Shown in pieces: positions 13,251 through 14,199 of a stretch of 14,199 nucleotides of DNA (position 1 is its first letter; each line of letters begins with the position of its first letter). The DNA is from Phycisphaerae bacterium SM23_33 (GTDB taxonomy: Bacteria; Planctomycetota; Phycisphaerae; SM23-33): the NCBI GenBank assembly GCA_001303665.1, contig LJUF01000107.1, forward strand, positions 1 through 14,199. The letters are read 5' to 3'. The position numbers and the translations under genes were made by a program. The notes under the pieces were generated by a model, which worked only from the letters and a program-made list of their open reading frames with translations, was not told the DNA's origin and ran no database searches.

Positions 13251-14199
13251 CTACCTGGGCGGGGCCTCCAGCTCCCGGGCGAACTGCTCCATCCGCTTCT
13301 TGGTCTCCTCGGCGGCGAGTTCGGCCGATCCAGCCGGCGCGGAGGCAGGCCCGGCGCCGCCAAGCTGCGAACGGGCTGGCGCGGCCGGGGCCGAGGCGGG
13401 CTTCGAGGCCGCGGCCATGACCCCCTCGCCGGCACCGAGGAAGGCGTGGAAACGGGCCTCGGCCCCGCCCAGGGCAGCAATCCACTTGGCCATTTCGCGG
13501 CGGCTGGGGGCGCCGGCCTGAATGCGGGCCAGGTCGCGGTACAAGTTGGGGCGGAGCCGAGAGTCGGCGGCGGCTCGAAGCACCGCAGCGTAGTCCCCGC
13601 CCCTGCCGGCCCGGTCCGCCGCCGCCCAGTGCATTTGCGCGATCAGGCGGTATTCGCCGTGGCGGATTCGCCCGGCCAGTGCTCTCGACCCGGCCAGGTC
13701 GCCGGCCCGGGCGTGAGCGCCTACGATGGAAACGAAGGCCAGGTCGCGATGCACCGCGTCCTCCGTGATCGCCTCGGCGGCGGCGCGGGCGGCTTCCAGG
13801 GCGCCAGCTTCAGCCAGCGCCTTCACCAGCAATCTCGCGCGGGCGTCACGATGCCTGCCGGCGGGGATCAGTTCCAGGCTGCGGCGGGCGCCGTCGTGGT
13901 CGCCGGCTTGGGCTCGGGCAATGACCACGCTTTCGATGGCCTTGCTCTTGTAGATGGCATTCGTCGGGTCGGGGCCGGGCCCCTCATCCGGTTTGGCCAC
14001 GCTGGACAGCATCTGCGCCCACATCTTGTTGATGTCGCCGGGGATCGCCTTGGCCAGGGCCTCGGCCTTTTCGATGTGCTTGCGGTAGTCCTGGGCCCGC
14101 CCGGCCCTGGCGTGGGCCGCGGCGATGGCCGCGTGCAGGCACGCCTGGATGGAACTGAGCTGAGCCTCGCCCACCTTCCACTCCTGGCCGGGCCGCAAC
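13251..14199 (-). CDS. helical-repeat (TPR-like) protein, N-terminus outside window
   Basis: The frame is open from the right edge to the TAG at 13251-13253, giving at least 315 residues of the C-terminal part. About residues 10-245 of the visible part form Ala-rich helical pairs of roughly 33-36 residues. Their pattern recurs as 'A.ARAQAGDHDGARRSLELI', 'ALAEAGALEAARAAAEAI' and 'GAHARAGDLAGSRALAGRI'. This 'AGD..GA' repeat resembles TPR-related solenoids that are abundant in planctomycetes and act as protein-protein scaffolds. The C-terminal 70 residues are an Ala/Pro/Ser-rich disordered linker ending in a charged helix (ELAAEETKKRMEQFARELEA). Any signal peptide or enzymatic domain would be outside the window. 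The partner and process are unknown. Confidence 0.83.
   Translation of the reverse strand, partial: LRPGQEWKVGEAQLSSIQACLHAAIAAAHARAGRAQDYRKHIEKAEALAKAIPGDINKMWAQMLSSVAKPDEGPGPDPTNAIYKSKAIESVVIARAQAGDHDGARRSLELIPAGRHRDARARLLVKALAEAGALEAARAAAEAITEDAVHRDLAFVSIVGAHARAGDLAGSRALAGRIRHGEYRLIAQMHWAAADRAGRGGDYAAVLRAAADSRLRPNLYRDLARIQAGAPSRREMAKWIAALGGAEARFHAFLGAGEGVMAAASKPASAPAAPARSQLGGAGPASAPAGSAELAAEETKKRMEQFARELEAPPR

Noticed and set aside
1..14199. CRISPR array, tRNA, rRNA, insertion sequence or phage module
   Set aside because: Reading both strands showed no regularly spaced repeats, no T-arm/acceptor pattern and no transposase- or phage-like protein.

Overview
The window is very GC-rich DNA, densely packed with genes. 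The gene content points to a Planctomycetota bacterium, probably a Phycisphaerae-like lineage. This is inference from the three-gene glycogen cluster (GT-B synthase, GH57, GH133), a small zinc-ribbon membrane protein next to hemB, secreted helical-repeat plus beta-sandwich proteins, and an 'AGD..GA' helical repeat protein. There is no rRNA gene or other definitive taxonomic marker. No mobile element, CRISPR array, tRNA or phage gene was seen.

Layout. 1-393: 3' end of a beta-propeller-like protein (+). 457-3199: a minus-strand group, read right to left, with a YfcE-type phosphodiesterase and then two tandem paralogous secreted proteins of unknown function. 3373-4673: a small zinc-ribbon membrane protein translationally coupled to hemB (+). 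4763-9464: a glycogen/alpha-glucan cluster with a glycogen-synthase-like glycosyltransferase, a GH57 enzyme and a GH133 debranching enzyme (+). 9517-10648: an exported or membrane protein of unknown function interrupted by a one-base frameshift (+). 10581-11824: a CbpA-type J-domain co-chaperone followed by a coupled single-span membrane protein, which also looks frame-disrupted at an A-AAG slippery site (-). 12073-12273: a 66-aa hypothetical protein (+). 12660-12863: a cold-shock protein with a long predicted 5' leader (-). 13251 to the right edge: a helical-repeat protein, incomplete at its N-terminus (-).

How the genes work together. The glycosyltransferase, GH57 and GH133 enzymes form a plausible unit for building, trimming and debranching intracellular glucan. 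HemB is a tetrapyrrole-biosynthesis housekeeping enzyme whose translation appears tied to a zinc-ribbon membrane protein. The J-domain protein and cold-shock protein are stress or folding factors. Four sigma70-like promoters can be read by eye. Two of them (3338-3366 and 11835-11863) place transcription start on or within a few bases of the start codon, suggesting leaderless or near-leaderless mRNAs. The cold-shock promoter instead predicts a leader of about 220 nt.

Most worth following up: the tandem secreted paralogs, the two frame disruptions (errors, decay or recoding), the cold-shock leader, and the leaderless promoter of the zinc-ribbon/hemB operon. I did not find a clear new defence or mobile system.
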